Of a stretch of 64,000 nt of DNA, positions 39,701 to 51,304 are shown piece after piece. The stretch's first letter is position 1. Every line of letters starts with the position of its first letter. Both the position numbers and the translations under genes were made by a program. Below the pieces are notes generated by a model that had not been told where the DNA came from, made no database searches, and worked only from the letters and a program-made list of their open reading frames with translations. The DNA is from Hybos culiciformis (Eukaryota; Arthropoda; Insecta; Diptera; Hybotidae), in NCBI GenBank assembly GCA_964007475.1, contig OZ023273.1:121443812-121507811 (forward strand), written 5' to 3'.

Positions 39701-41948
39701 TTCGACACTTTGCAGTGATATAATAATAGTAGATTATTGTATATGTAAACTAAATTTGTTATTAATTAAGAGTTCTGTATACACAAAAATACATTGACAC
39801 GAGTCAATACTTATATCACGAGACCGAAGGTCGAGTGATATAAATTGACAAGTGTCAATGTATTTTTGTGTAAATACAGAACGAGTTGTATAACAAATTT
39901 TGTTTACATATCCAATATACTGTTTTAATGCGTAGGGGAGAGGTAGTTGCAAAGAGAGAATATTTTTTCTTCTCATTTTTTCTCATTTTTTTTTTGTATT
40001 TGGCTGTATTGAAATATTTTGAGAGATATTATGTTTGGTTAGGTATTACCATAGATTAAGAATACAGAAAGATTGGAAGCTTCATACAACATTTTTTCAG
40101 TCTTTTTTGGTATTTTATTGTGAAACTAAATAAAATTCTTTTCATACATTGATAATTATCACGTATTTTATTTTGTTTTACTAACACATTGACTTAAAAA
40201 TACCAAAAATAATGTTGTATGAAGCTTCCCATCTGTCTGTATTCTTAATCTATGGTATTACTTAATATTCAATACGAAACATCTAAATGATTCCATTATT
40301 TACGCTGATGCATCTAAATTTTTTCATTATATACGCTGATGCATCTAAATTTTTTCATTATTTACGCAGATGCATCTAAATAATTGCATGTGTATTGACG
40401 CATATAATACTCCATTTAGTGATCTAAGTTCTATAGCACTAAATACAACATAACGATCCCCAACGCATTAAAGAAATTTATTGTTTACTCAATTAAACAC
40501 CGTATCACAAAAATCCATAAGGACAAGACCTAATTCTAAATCTAAAAAATATTAGATTTTTTCAATTCTGGTTTTCACGTAGCACTTTATTAAATACATT
40601 TACATTACCTAACCCTTTTTTTTTCACAGAAAAAAAAAAAAAAAGGCAGTGAAGTGATCGATTGATTATGCTAAAAAAAAATGTTTGAACAGCAAGTTTA
40701 AATATAGATGATGTATATGTATTTAATTGCATAAATAATTTTATCCAAAATTTTTTTAGAATATTTAAAAATTTTGTTCATTTTTATGAACGTATATTCT
40801 TCTTTTGAATTTTTTTTTTAAAGTGCCAGAAAAATCGTAAATCTTATTTTAAGTTTTCAATATGTATATTTATTTTTTATTAATATAAAACCATAAAGCT
40901 ATGTTATATATTTGGTTTCCAAAATCCAAATACTATTTTGTTTTTTTTTTTTTTTTAAAGCTGTATTATTGAAAACAATCGACAGGCGGAAGAAGTATTA
41001 AAATATTAAGGTAATAAACATTTAAATTAACGAATAAAATTTAGGTAATTCCATGATCGCTTGTTTTTGGAGGATTTATAATTAAAGCTTTCATATTTCA
41101 AGTATAAGTAAATTTATAAAAATTATAATGTTTCAAGTTATATAAATACATAGTTAAAAAAATATTTGTTTTTAAATAATTCCAAACAAAATTGTGTAGG
41201 AAATAAGATGGTCTACTGCATCTATAATATTTTCAAATCAAATAAAAAATCTTCCACTCCTCCATCACATATTTAAAAATAATAAATAAACATTAAATGT
41301 GTGAAGTTGACTGTTATATGTTTAAATATTTTCAGATTATTGCCTAAAATCTTAAAGCCCTAAGTACCAAAAATTCAAAATGTGTCTGGATTTGTATCAT
41401 TTAGAATTATAGACCGTCTTGGTTTATTGCCATTATCCTGTATGGCCTGCACGATTCATGTTCCCACCTCGGACTATTCTTTTCATTATTTTATTATTTT
41501 CTTTTTTTTGTGTAGAAGCCTTAATTACTTTATGTAAAACTTTCGTTAATTTTATTACACATTCATTTTATTACAAGATTGTTTCCAGACCGTAAATTTT
41601 TAAATTTTTCCAATATAAATTTTAATTTACTCACCTAAGACTGTCATATTTATTCTCCAATTTTTTGTTGGAGATCTTTGAAAATCTACACGGCATCTGT
41701 ATAACCCACTTTCATCTCTCTGAACATTTTTAATTCGTAATGAAGGTGGATTTGTGTCAAAATAAAATTTTGCTTTCTGCTTTAATATATTTTCATCTGC
41801 CCAATGAGATGCTTGTTGTAACGACTTCCCTCTTGCATCAAATCTAAAACGAAATATTATTTGTGTTATAATAAAAAAGATTTTATAATTTGAATTAAAC
41901 TATATTTATACATAGTGTATGTAATTCTTTATCATTTACTTATTTAAA

Positions 41949-41979
<31 letters not shown>

Positions 41980-44900
41980 TCAAACGAACTAGTACACATT
42001 AATTAATTTATTTCACACATAACCAAAATGCACTTTATAACTATGCAGGGTATATTAAAATAAAACTTTGATATCATTAGTGGATGTATAGTAAAAATAT
42101 GTGACACATAAAAACAGCTCAAAAAAAGAATGTTCATTTCTTAAGAAAACGATTGAATTTATACGGCCAACATCTTTATTAGATAAAAAAGGAACGCATC
42201 ATACATTTCAGTTTTTTTTTTCAAACTATATATACAATACAGCTATAACTCTTTCATAACAATTTGAAAAGGAAGTACAGGACTAAAAGGTAAGAAGTAG
42301 AATAATTTAATATTCTTCCAAATGGCTTTTGCGAACTATAAAGTATTTCGAACTATATAGTATTTCAATATCTGATTATCAAAATAATTTATGACAATAG
42401 CCTCCTGCCCTCAGATCGCACCATTGTTCGCGAAAAATATAGATTTTACTGATTTGTATTATTATCTTGTTGGCCATTTTGTATCCATATAGCTGCTTGT
42501 GTACTTTATTATATAAATCTAATGAGTCTTTATAAATGTAATATACTTATAGAATAATTTGAATCTCTAAATAAATTAGTAACACGGGATGGGGATAATA
42601 AAAGTATATTATAAGTATAATGTGTAGGAATTAAAGTTGGTAGGGCATTAAAACTTTTCTGCACGTTTGTTTTACATATATTCTCGTTCATGGAAAAGTA
42701 GATCTGAAGGAATATCTACAAAAATGAAGTTTTGTTTTTATTAATTTTAATTAAGTATTCTTTCAAAATAAACCAATCAACACCTTGTACTAGGTCCGCT
42801 GAATTGATCTGAACCTAATCCTTAAAATTTCAGACTGATTTTATCCGATTGCGAACTTAAATGGTTGAGAAAATGTTTTTTTAATATGATGCAAATTTAA
42901 CTGATTTTTGAACTTTAATAAATAATGATTGAAAAATAATATTGCGTTTAAATTTTAATTAATTTTTCCATTTTTAGATAAATAATAAATATAAAATAAA
43001 TTTATATTGAGGATTAAGACTTAATGAAAATGCAAAATAATTTTTTTTTTTAATTTAATCAATATAAATTTCGTTTCACTTTGAAGCTGTATCAATATAC
43101 CTAATTATTAATATTGATTTTTTTTTTCAAACCATAATATATTGATGTCATTAATATTGACAATAATTTTTTTTTGTTTCAAATAAATTACAAACCATTA
43201 TAAAAACTTAGTATGATGTATTCTTTCTTGTACACTGTATACTTTACAATGTTTACAATTTATACAAAAAAAAAAATCATATAGTAAATTGACTCATGAT
43301 ATAAAGTTGTTTTAAAAAAAAATATTTATAAGTTACGAGAAAATTGAATTTATTAATAACTTTATTAGGCCTTGATCGAAGTGAAACAAAATACTGAACT
43401 TATACATATGATTTTAATTTACAGGGTTTTTAAAGTAAAGAGTTTTTACTATTAAAAACTGTTTTTATGTCTTTTAAAGTTTGGTATCTTTATTTTTTAT
43501 TTTTTTTTAATAAATTAATAATTTAAAAAATAACTTTTAGTAAAATATTTTTCAAACAATAGAGAGGCGCAAAATGATGGTGGTCCTTCTTCCTTATGGA
43601 GAAATTTTTAAAATTTTTCATGTAAATTTTCCTCTAGCTTTTGAAGTCTTTATTTATTATCAATTTTAAAAAAGAATATTTTTTATGCGGCTAAATTAGC
43701 GTTATTGAATTTTCAATAACATATTGAGTAGAATGTAGACATGCATAATTATACATGTATGTACATGTACATATAAGTGTGTAACTACATCAATTTAATT
43801 TCGAGGATAAACAAAAAGCTCTTTTAATAAATTACAATGTATAAATTTTCATTGAAAATAATTCATGTTTTTTTTTCATTCAGTCTGGTTTCCGATTAAT
43901 TTGAATTCAGATAGAAAAAAAAGATGAGAGAGGAACATGAACATTTGAATTCAGTTTACGGCTGGGTTTTTGAAATTCATTGTGAATAGAAGATCCAGAG
44001 CGAATGAACTGTAAGGGAAAAAAGAGTAGTAGACCAGTAATTGTTCATAAATTATTTCCAAAGTGATTAAATACAGAACTAATTCCTCCGCATCGCGGAA
44101 ACAAACAAAACAATCAAAAAGAGAACAATTGGTTTTTGTCGTGCCTAGGACGAGCCGCAATATAAAAGATGATCTGTGTTTTCCATTGTTAGAACTTTAG
44201 TTCGAGAATCGATTCCTTACCTCAAAGGGAAATGCAAAATATACATTATGTATACATATACGTAAATTTTCAAACAGGCATAAATCTATCGGTTTAAATT
44301 TATAAAATAACGACACGCAATATTTCTTAATTAGTCACGTCAAATATACTAAATCATTTCCAAATAAACTACACGAAAATGATCAGAAACAGGCATTTTT
44401 AAGAAGTACCTATACTTAGATAAATTTTATTTAATATAATAAATGTACAAATTTTACATTTTTTACATTTTTAACATAATCTATTTTTATGTCTCCCTTA
44501 TCCTTGTTATGACTGCTAATCAATGGTTGCTTGGTATGAAGAATTTTATTCTCGGTGTATCATCTGGCATAAACTTATTTATCATTAAAACTTTATTAAT
44601 TTAAAATTTTAATTTTTTGACTTTGTTTAACATTCAGATACAGACGTCTATATAATCGATTTCATGCAACTGATAAATGAGGCGTTACATTGACGACGTA
44701 TCCAACTTTATTTAAAACTAAAAAAAGAATTTAGTGCTGTTAAATAGCTATCTATAAGGAAGTAATTGACTAAAAATTCTGTGATCTGAATTAATTTAAC
44801 TTTGTTTATGGTGTTTTTACATTATTTAAATATAATTGTACATGTACATACAATACATTTATTTTTATTATATATATATAGTATTATAGATATTATGTTC

Positions 44901-46949
44901 ATTCTATAAAAGTCGTATATGTATATATATAAATATTTAAGTAAAATCGAAAAATGGGAATTTTCTTGTTAGAAACCTTATTATACATTTTTAACTTTAT
45001 CAGCTTTTTTAAAAACAACCATAATAAAAGTTATTCTTTTTTTAATTTTTTATTATTTATATATGTCGTGACAAAACGCAATCGACCACGGAACAAGTAT
45101 GTAAAAATAAAATAAAAATTTTTGTAACTAAAATAGTATAACAAGTCTTTCTTCTTAGTATAATATGAAATAAACATTTTACAAATTTATGTTTTATTTA
45201 AAAACATCAAGGATAAAATATAATAATTTTTCCAATGGGGAGGTTGACCGTAATATTGTATACATATATATAGAAAGTTAAGTTTTAATATTTAACTAAT
45301 TTCTTGGTTCTCTTGGTCTTAACAGCCATTGATACCGGAACAAATAAAGTTCAAGCTAGATATAGATATCAATAAAGAAACATAAACTAACAAAATAAGA
45401 AATCGAGGTAGCTAAGTAAGAAAAAGAAGAATAAAGCAATTGGTATTATTTTCTCTTGTTGTACTTTATTTGATGGATATTCTTTTCCCTGTAGTTGTCT
45501 TCGTTATTGGAGGACTGTATTTCAATAATCATAACGTAAGAGTTTTATTACACATTCATAAACATAAAAGAACTCGTTTTATATGGGAATCGGAAAATTA
45601 ATGGAAAAATAAAAAAAGGATGAAGAAAATAATTCCTTTGAAAGTATAATACACCGTATTCCTTTTTTGTGTCCGTACCTATTATTCATTACGGTCAAAA
45701 TTGTACAACATAATCCTCAACATATTGCAAATATATTGCCAACATGTGATCTTTGACATTCGAACTACTTTAAAAAAAATCGACGTTCTTAATTTATTGA
45801 ATTTATATCCTCAAGAATATTTTTATTTGCATCTACTGTACAATATACATCAAGTATTATTTTAAAACATATTTCGTACATTCTTACTCATTTATGTAAA
45901 TATATGATTTATTCAGCTTAATTTAAATTAAACGAAAGTAAGTTTATTTTAAGTTTATTTTGGTTATCGAAAAATATAAGTTAGATCAAGAAAGTATTAA
46001 TGTTTCAATATTCAAATGTCTCCATTATCTCAAAATTTTAAGAAGTAACAGTTATAAATAATTCTAAACAGAGTAACTGTTGTTCTCCAAGTCCCGAAAT
46101 CCAATATTCACTTTGAAATTTGAATACAACTGATTTTCTTTTGGGGGCATAAATTAAAAAATATTACTGGAATCCCACAAAGGCGTGGGGCTAAGAATCT
46201 GCAATTTAAAGATTTGCTCCACTTTGGAAAACTATTTTAGGCAACGCAATTACATATTAGCATAAAGGAAGTATAAATAGAGAAACTAGTTCCATACAAA
46301 AAATGCAAATACAAATAGTGAAACAAAAATCCATATCACAACCCCATGAGCTTTTTTTTTTGTATTTTTTGAGAATTCAACTCTCACAAAAGCTTTTAAA
46401 ACTTTCAAAATAACAACAGTTCTATACAATTTTGAAAGTTTTAAAAACTTTTGTGAGAGTGGAATTCTCAAAAAATACAAAAAAAAACTCATGGGGTTGT
46501 GATATGGATTTTTTGTTTCACTATTTGTATTTGCATTTTTTGTAGGGGACTAGTTTCTCTATTTATACTTCCTTTATGATATTAGGCTGCTCTTTAATTT
46601 TTGTTTTACTGATTTTTAACGTTACAATTGGAATTACGAAATTATCAAGTTCGAATTAAAGTTGGAGCAAGAAGCATCCTTTGGATTTTCAATTATGCAT
46701 AAAACTCTTGATAAAATCGCCTGTTTAACGCGGATTTTAATAAAATTTTCTTCAAAGTTTTGACTATATTCAAACATTTATAGTGACTTTTTTAATGCAC
46801 TTACGAATAAATTGGCTTAACAATTCCTTCTTTGTACCATATAACTAATTGTACTTTGTCCGTTATGTCAGGTATCACAGCGCCTGGTGTTAAATCACAC
46901 GGAATGCTAGCTTCAAGTCCTACTGCTGTTTGGATTTCCGATAATGGAC
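15352..46949 (-). CDS. Sidestep-family Ig receptor (12 exons, 5' end missing)
   Basis: Type I membrane protein of the Sidestep family, neuronal recognition receptors that pair with Beaten-path proteins in Drosophila. Exons: 46949-46805, 41843-41635, 38905-38661, 30827-30755, 20646-20495, 20330-20135, 19786-19656, 19118-18965, 18093-17554, 17150-16851, 16243-15849, 15732-15352. All junctions keep one frame: 972 residues to TGA. Order: V-type Ig1 (VIWYKEG, PIYSFDARG, DESGLYRCRVDF), Ig2 to Ig5, an FN3 domain with the family signature C-x-PGNDGG-x-x-Q-x-F, a membrane segment at about 727-749 and a Ser/Thr/Pro-rich tail of about 223 residues. Ig1 followed by NMTVLVPPTQL is a family hallmark. The signal-peptide exon was not found. 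Introns reach about 10 kb. Family certain; I cannot say which paralogue (side to side-VIII). Confidence 0.93.
15849..16243 (-). CDS. Sidestep-like exon with membrane segment
   Basis: Begins with SSTAVLVQLTPLLGALVGVL, running into the membrane helix (to VIMLV) and a basic stop-transfer sequence (KFRTKWYKR), then an acidic tail (ENIEDEYNLEEKAFDC). The acceptor is set at CATAG/CC because this joins the FN3 exon in frame (G+CC). The open frame continues upstream to an ATG at 16271, but that stretch has no acceptor. The pyrimidine tract at the chosen site is weak. Confidence 0.85.
16851..17150 (-). CDS. Sidestep-like exon, FN3 domain
   Basis: One fibronectin type III domain of 100 residues: ELPDPIKNCAAFNATANS, then ILCTPGNDGGIHQDFHVEVYD, ending FRIRAKTLSAPLLRT. 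The C-PGNDGG-x-x-Q-x-F pattern is typical of Sidestep proteins. Flanking junctions are both phase 1, as is usual for exchangeable extracellular domains. Confidence 0.93.
17554..18093 (-). CDS. Sidestep-like exon, Ig domain 5 with long insertion
   Basis: A whole Ig domain in one phase-1 exon of 540 bases. The first cysteine is in VVNITCAVDSNP, the tryptophan in ITYKWAFNN, and the second cysteine in FGTVSCVAINFIGQ. Between strand C and strand E about 96 extra residues are inserted (about 17675-17965), rich in Ser, Asn, Gln, Lys and Arg and without structure I can recognise (for example RSQRRQSVSLRDD). The frame is open throughout, so the insertion is coding and is not a retained intron with stops. 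Confidence 0.92.
18965..19118 (-). CDS. Sidestep-like exon, second half of Ig4
   Basis: Encodes DQQLYSSRGVIISNQTLVLQ and then THGQYFCKASNIQGTVSS, the F-strand cysteine region. The donor is T/GTGAGT, giving LDVKY at the junction with Ig5. Confidence 0.92.
19656..19786 (-). CDS. Sidestep-like exon, first half of Ig4
   Basis: Encodes APIVSLNLGAPLDP, GSDVYLECDIKSNPPVKK and VEWYHN, with the B-strand cysteine and C-strand tryptophan. It is bounded by TTTTCAG and a GTAAGT donor. Confidence 0.93.
20135..20330 (-). CDS. Sidestep-like exon, second half of Ig3
   Basis: Encodes SSDGNLTISELVFIPVPEDN and IVCSVTIDLNL with the second Ig3 cysteine, ending SRVLDVR before GTAAGT. The phases fit both neighbours. 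Confidence 0.92.
20495..20646 (-). CDS. Sidestep-like exon, first half of Ig3
   Basis: Encodes PPLYIRLQGLNHALVAG and TQITCSSAGARPPPQIIWTK, a standard Ig B to C strand pattern. The acceptor is TTATTTCAG and the donor GTATAA. Confidence 0.93.
20647..24650. other. left part of a 10-kb intron of the Sidestep-like gene
   Basis: Very AT-rich with poly-A and poly-T runs. I see no exon, RNA gene or element in this part of the intron. Confidence 0.5.
24659..25379. mobile_element. hAT-type non-autonomous element, 721 bp
   Basis: Ends in a perfect 15-bp inverted repeat, CAGTGGTTCTTAACC. It is flanked by an exact 8-bp target duplication CATTAGGT (24651-24658 and 25380-25387). Subterminal GCACCCC motifs repeat near both ends. 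The interior is AT-rich with no transposase ORF. End sequence and 8-bp duplication are diagnostic of the hAT superfamily. It lies in the intron between exons for Ig2 and Ig3. Confidence 0.93.
25869..26409 (+). mobile_element. TTAA-flanked MITE, copy 1, 541 bp
   Basis: Short inverted ends GAGCCCTC and GAGGGCTC, flanked on both sides by TTAA (25865-25868 and 26410-26413). TTAA duplication is the mark of piggyBac-type transposition, but the ends do not show the usual CCC start, so the superfamily is provisional. A second copy in the opposite orientation lies at 58775-59239. The interior has no transposase ORF. Confidence 0.75.
26414..30754. other. right part of the intron between Ig2 and Ig3 exons
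   Basis: AT-rich intron with homopolymer runs. Only a short tandem repeat at 30281-30320 stands out. Confidence 0.5.
30281..30320. repeat. 21-bp tandem duplication
   Basis: TGACGTTAAGTCCTGTTCA occurs twice with a 21-base period. Related words (TTGACTTTATG) occur in the 130 bases before it, suggesting a small decayed repeat cluster. Intronic. Confidence 0.75.
30755..30827 (-). CDS. Sidestep-like exon, end of Ig2
   Basis: A 73-base exon coding LYTCQASNGHVVAPLSSAVK and then LDVN, the F and G strands of Ig2. It is flanked by TTTTCAG and GTAAGT, and the frame fits both neighbours although the adjacent introns are 10 kb and 7.8 kb long. Confidence 0.92.
30828..38660. other. 7.8-kb intron of the Sidestep-like gene
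   Basis: AT-rich with homopolymer runs and short TA repeats. A more GC-rich patch at about 37020-37170 may be a decayed transposon, but nothing coding is visible. No complete element is recognised. Confidence 0.5.
38661..38905 (-). CDS. Sidestep-like exon, first part of Ig2
   Basis: Encodes PPTQLIILDTYGAIIKD, GGNINLTCLSSGGVPPPRVS and WWREHALLDD, then ISREDLMK. The GGVPPPRVSWW pattern is typical of the second Ig domain in this family. Confidence 0.95.
39744..39908. mobile_element. 165-bp hairpin MITE
   Basis: Nearly the whole element folds on itself. It starts TGTAAACTAAATTTGTTAT and ends with the reverse complement of TGTAAACAAAATTTGTTAT. Long arms around CACAAAAATACATTGACAC follow, and the centre has paired ATATCAC/GTGATAT words around ACCGAAGGT. 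TA flanks both sides. It lies in the intron between Ig1 and Ig2 exons. Confidence 0.8.
40049..40255. mobile_element. 207-bp MITE with TA target duplication
   Basis: Inverted ends of about 45 bp that begin CCATAGATTAAGAATACAGA and include GGAAGCTTCATACAACATT or a close variant in the other arm. TA flanks both sides (40047-40048 and 40256-40257), as in Tc1/mariner-type elements. The interior is AT-rich and non-coding. Confidence 0.88.
40281..40387. repeat. 31-bp minisatellite, about 3.5 copies
   Basis: Three 31-base units start at 40281, 40312 and 40343, each opening ATCTAAAT and ending TTTACGCTGATGC or a one-base variant, followed by a partial fourth unit. It lies 25 bases after the MITE at 40049-40255 and in the same intron. 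Confidence 0.9.
41635..41843 (-). CDS. Sidestep-like exon, second half of Ig1
   Basis: Encodes FDARGKSLQQASHWADEN, FDTNPPSLRIKNVQRDESG and LYRCRVDFQRSPTKNW ending INMTVL. The DESGLYRCRVDFxxSPT string is the strongest Sidestep-family signature in the window. Confidence 0.96.
41957..41980. repeat. (AT)12 microsatellite
   Basis: Uninterrupted AT dinucleotide run after a poly-A stretch, in the intron between the two Ig1 exons. Confidence 0.9.
41981..46253. other. intron between the two Ig1 exons
   Basis: AT-rich intron. A patch at about 43940-44170 is less AT-biased and has a 69-codon open frame on the - strand, but it has no homology I recognise and no convincing splice frame. Otherwise nothing is visible before the hairpin at 46261. 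Confidence 0.5.
46261..46578. mobile_element. 318-bp hairpin (snap-back) MITE
   Basis: Two arms of about 145 bp are inverted copies, with only some 20 bases between them near 46415. The ends are CATAAAGGAAG and CTTCCTTTATG. A 7-bp direct repeat ATATTAG flanks the element (46254-46260 and 46579-46585). The arms match almost perfectly, which points to a recent insertion or to conversion between arms. It lies in the first visible intron, some 230 bases from the first Ig1 exon. Confidence 0.88.
46805..46949 (-). CDS. Sidestep-like exon, first half of Ig1 (first exon found)
   Basis: Encodes GPLSEIQTAVGLEASIPCDL, then VIPDITDKVQLVIWYKEGIV and KPIYS. B-strand cysteine and WYKEG motif are those of the V-type first Ig domain. 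It begins in phase 1 after ATATAG, so at least one exon with the signal peptide lies upstream (higher coordinates). Confidence 0.94.
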
Positions 46950-49900
46950 CTATATTATAGAAAAGAAATTAAAATTTAAAATTTTTTTATTCTTGCCTTT
47001 CATTTTTATAAATTTTTAAGTATAATGTTAAAAAATAATCAAAGACAAATTAGCTATAATCAAAGACAAATTAAAACAACGACAAAGCTCTTCTTCGAAC
47101 TGAATACGTATTCGTTTCTAAACTATTAAAATTTTTCGCAATTTAAAAATCATGTTTTCCGATTCTAATCGTTGGATTTAAATGGTAAAATTATGTTTCA
47201 GGTGAATTTTCTGTTACAAACAGTAGCATAGTTTTATACATATACGTCACATGCAATTATTTCAATATTTGGTTCGTTCAGTGCCAAAACACGTTCAATA
47301 TTTAATTTATAGCGATTTGTCCAACAACAATTTGTGCAACAAGAATTTCTCCATTGAACAATTCATTAAATCAAAATAATAATGGGTTTTACTTTAGTTC
47401 TTAGTTCAGTAAAAAAATTAAAAATTTATAAAAAAAACTGCTCGGTGATGTCGAATTGCTCGCAAAGAACACACAAATTTATTTAATTTTGATAAATCTC
47501 TCATTCTTGTAATGTTATTGTTGTTAGTACTAGCACAGTCAACGTTTTGATTTGTGTTTTCATGAAGTCTTCATGCTCAACCTCAATATCCAACACCAAT
47601 AATCAAGAATTCAGTAAAAGCAAAAAATATTGAAATATTTGTTCTAACGAATGTTATACTCTTGCTATTCCTTATCTATATTCAAAATTAAAACAAGATT
47701 TTCAAAGTTCTGAATAAAATTAACCAGCAAAATGTAATATAATGGCTTAATCTCGAAAGGTTAAAATTCCTACAAATTGCTATTTAAAAGAGAAATGCAC
47801 AAAAACTCTAAAAACATCGAATGAAAAAACCAAATTCAAGAATATAAAATTTGGATTGTTTCTTTCGGTTTTTTTTTTGTTCTTTATTATTCAAAGTAAA
47901 GAATTCGACATTTTCGCGTTTCGATTATTAAAAATCAATGTGTAAAAGAATAATAATTGTAAGATTCTTAAAAAACACGTAACGCGCTTTTTTTTTTTAT
48001 TTCAAATTTAAATTTGTTGGAAAAAAAAAATACAATGAAAACAATTTTAATGATTTTCTTTTATTTTTGCGAATTGAAAGTAGGAAAACGTGATAGTCAA
48101 CCTTTTTTTTTTTTTTTTTGTTTATACAGAAATTGTAAAAAATATTTTTCAAAACAATTTCTATCTAAAAATATTGTATGTTTTCATATCGAAAAAGAAT
48201 GTTATTAATATTTATATTCCTTTTTTTAACAAATAAAAATAAAAAAAAATAAAAAAACAGACCAATGGGGAATTTCATTGCAAATTACATACACTACGTG
48301 GGGCAATTCAAAAATTTCGGGGAAACCATTGAGAAAAAAAAACATATATTCAATCCTATATTTAGATAACTTTAATAATTTTTTTAATGTTTGTATCAAA
48401 GAAATTTAAGACAATTATTTCATTCAAGTTAGTGGTTGAAGCGTGTTTTCTTTAAGTATACCAATTTTAAGGATATCTATATTCTCTTGTTCCGAAACCT
48501 GTTTCAAAAATATTAATTTAGTTCAATTCGTTGCATTCTAGTCTTTTAGCAATTATATTGAATAAAATAAATAACTAATTATAAAAGGCCTACAGTTTGT
48601 TGGGGGAGATGAAATTTTCCAAAGCAAAGGTGTGACATGGCACACAATTTGAGGGGAAAATTTTTTCTTTGGTTTTCAAATTCAAGTGTACACATATAAG
48701 TGTAAAATGTTTCAGGCATAAGTGGCTTGACATATCCTTAAGATATGATTTTAATTTTTTTCCCCCATTTTTAAATTTTTATTTCTACATTTAGTTAAAA
48801 AGAAATTAAATTCTTTGAATGTCTGTTTTTGAATTTTTACGCTGTTTTTCTTTTCTAATGCTTTATAAATGAAATTTTCGGTGTATTCTACGTATGTATT
48901 TTATTTTATTTTTTGAATATGCATAAAATATTAATAATAATAATAATATGTAAAATGTGACCTAAAAATTCAAGTTCAGGGCATTCATTAATGTGTTAAA
49001 AGTTGTGAAAATAAATTCAAATAATAATGATAAAAAACTGTCATTTAAAGTAAACTATCAGTTCTACACTATTATATTTTTTATTTCAATTGAAATAATG
49101 ACTTGTAATTTTCTAAATGGAAAATAATTTTCCTTATATTTAACCGACCTATTTATAGGTTGTTGATTCATTCTCTTGTGTGTTAGTCACTTTTTAGTGA
49201 ACTTACCTACAGTTCATTTTAATACTTTTATCTATACATACGAAACAGGAAAATACTTTTGTGAAATAAGTAGTTGTTGAAATTGAAATAAACAAATAAT
49301 ATTTTTATTATAATTAATTTCATATTATTTTTCACTGACTCAACATGAATTATGATTTTATGCTCTAATTCGGGATCCATTTTATTTTTTTTTTTTTATT
49401 AATTTTATGATATTAATGAATTGTCAATTCTTTAGTGAAGAAATATAAATTTTTCATGAAAATAGTACAATAAGATGAATAACACAAAAGTATATTTTTC
49501 GTTTAGGAATATAAGATACTGTGCAATATACTAATATTATACAAAGAAAACAAAACTATATATAATATGAGTCCCTTTTTCTTATTAATTAAAGAAAAAA
49601 TAAAAATGGTACAAGTACACAAACTATAAAACTGTCAATAAATTGTGTTTTTTTTTTGTAAATTTTTTATGATATTGTAACATATTTCTTTCAAGGAATT
49701 AATTAATGTATGGGGTTTTTTTTTTATATATATAAACTTATTTCTTTCCATATATTTCTCATTTTATTTGTTATTTTTATTATTATTTTTTATTTTATTT
49801 TAGATTAGTGGTTCAGGTTTTTAATTGTAAGCAGCTATGCTATATATATATATATATATATATATATAGATCTAGTTCATTAATATTTATTTCTTTGTAT

Positions 49901-51295
49901 TTTTCATAAATATCGCAATTTGCGAATGCCCTATTTGTATTGTTTATCTTTTGTTTCATAAAATTTTTGCTTTTATAAATTTTCATATTTTTCTTTTTTT
50001 TTTTATATAAATATAATATGTTTCATGTTTTAATTTTATTATAACAAAAAAAAAAAAAAAGACAAACAAAAACAAATAAAGTTCTTGTTTTTTAAGTTGA
50101 TCTCGTTTTTCCTAATATTTTGCAACTTTTTTTTTATTTCGAATTTTTCGCAATTTTATGTTGTTGAATTTTTGTTCTAGGTCAATCAAGGGTTTTGTCA
50201 AAAATTTAATTTAATGCTGAGTATAATATTATGTGTAGTCGTTGAAAAAATCATTGAGAAAAAATCATTGACAAAAATTTATGTTCATTTCTTTTTTATC
50301 TCAATTTATTCATTTTATATAAAGTTTATAAAAATTACTTTATCCATGCAAAGGAATAAAACTTTTGGCCAACAAAAAAATAAAAATAATAAGTATATTT
50401 GGTTTTAAAAATATATATTTTCCATGATACATAAAAAAACTTTTATAGTTCGTAGAATATTTTTTTTAAAGCAGAGGTAGAGGTAGAAAAATTTTATTTA
50501 AAAAAATTGAAATATCCGACTACAAAGTATTAAAAGTCTTAATGAATCTACGGGAAATTGTAATAAATAAATTAAGCTTATAGTGGTGGGTAAATATATT
50601 AAGAACTTTTATTTAAATTTGTTCTTATTGTAAAATCTAAAGCAAAGAGAATAGTTTGATTACAACTACAAATTATGCCTTAAAAGTACTTAAATTTTTC
50701 GTCTGACTCTGGAAAATATTATATTTGTAATTAAAAATAATTATATAGTGAAACTTGGATATAAGAAGTTTAGTTTATTGTCAAAAAAAAACTTTTTTCT
50801 TTGACATATGTTAAAAGCCTGGAATTTAAAATCTTAAATGAGCAATTTAAAATTATAAAAGTTTTAATAATTATTCGATTGACGAATTAAAAATTAAATA
50901 ACGAAAAAAAACATCGCATTGAAAAACAAGAAAGGAGCAAAATAAATAAAAAAAATTAATATTAATTGTGTATTTATTAACTGAGGAAAGAATAATTCAT
51001 TAAACGTCAGATAGAAGCAAAAGAATAAAAAATGTACTTTTGATAAAGAACCTTGGTAAGATATATAAAAAATAAAATAAAATTAAAATATCTGGATACA
51101 GGGTGATTTGCAGATGTATTTTTAAAAAAAAGCTAAACTCATGCGAAAAAATTTCAGTTTTAAGAAAGAAAAAATTTCTAAATTAAAATAAAAAAATCGG
51201 AAACAAAAACAATTATTAAGATCATAAATATCCTGAAAGAAGTTAAGCTTTTTCATCAGAACAATGCACTTGTGAAAATTCATTTCAAAATCTAA
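46950..51295. other. intron or upstream region of the Sidestep-like gene
   Basis: AT-rich DNA with long poly-T and poly-A runs and a TA microsatellite. I searched for a signal-peptide exon with a matching donor and found none I can support. Confidence 0.45.
49841..49868. repeat. (TA)14 microsatellite
   Basis: Uninterrupted TA dinucleotide run of 28 bases. Confidence 0.92.
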
Positions 51296-51304
51296 TATTT
51301 AAAC

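Noticed and set aside
43951..44160. 69-codon ORF on the - strand in a less AT-rich patch, considered as an exon
   Set aside because: No known domain, and adding it between the Ig1 exons would break a junction that already fits in frame (PIYS-FDARG).
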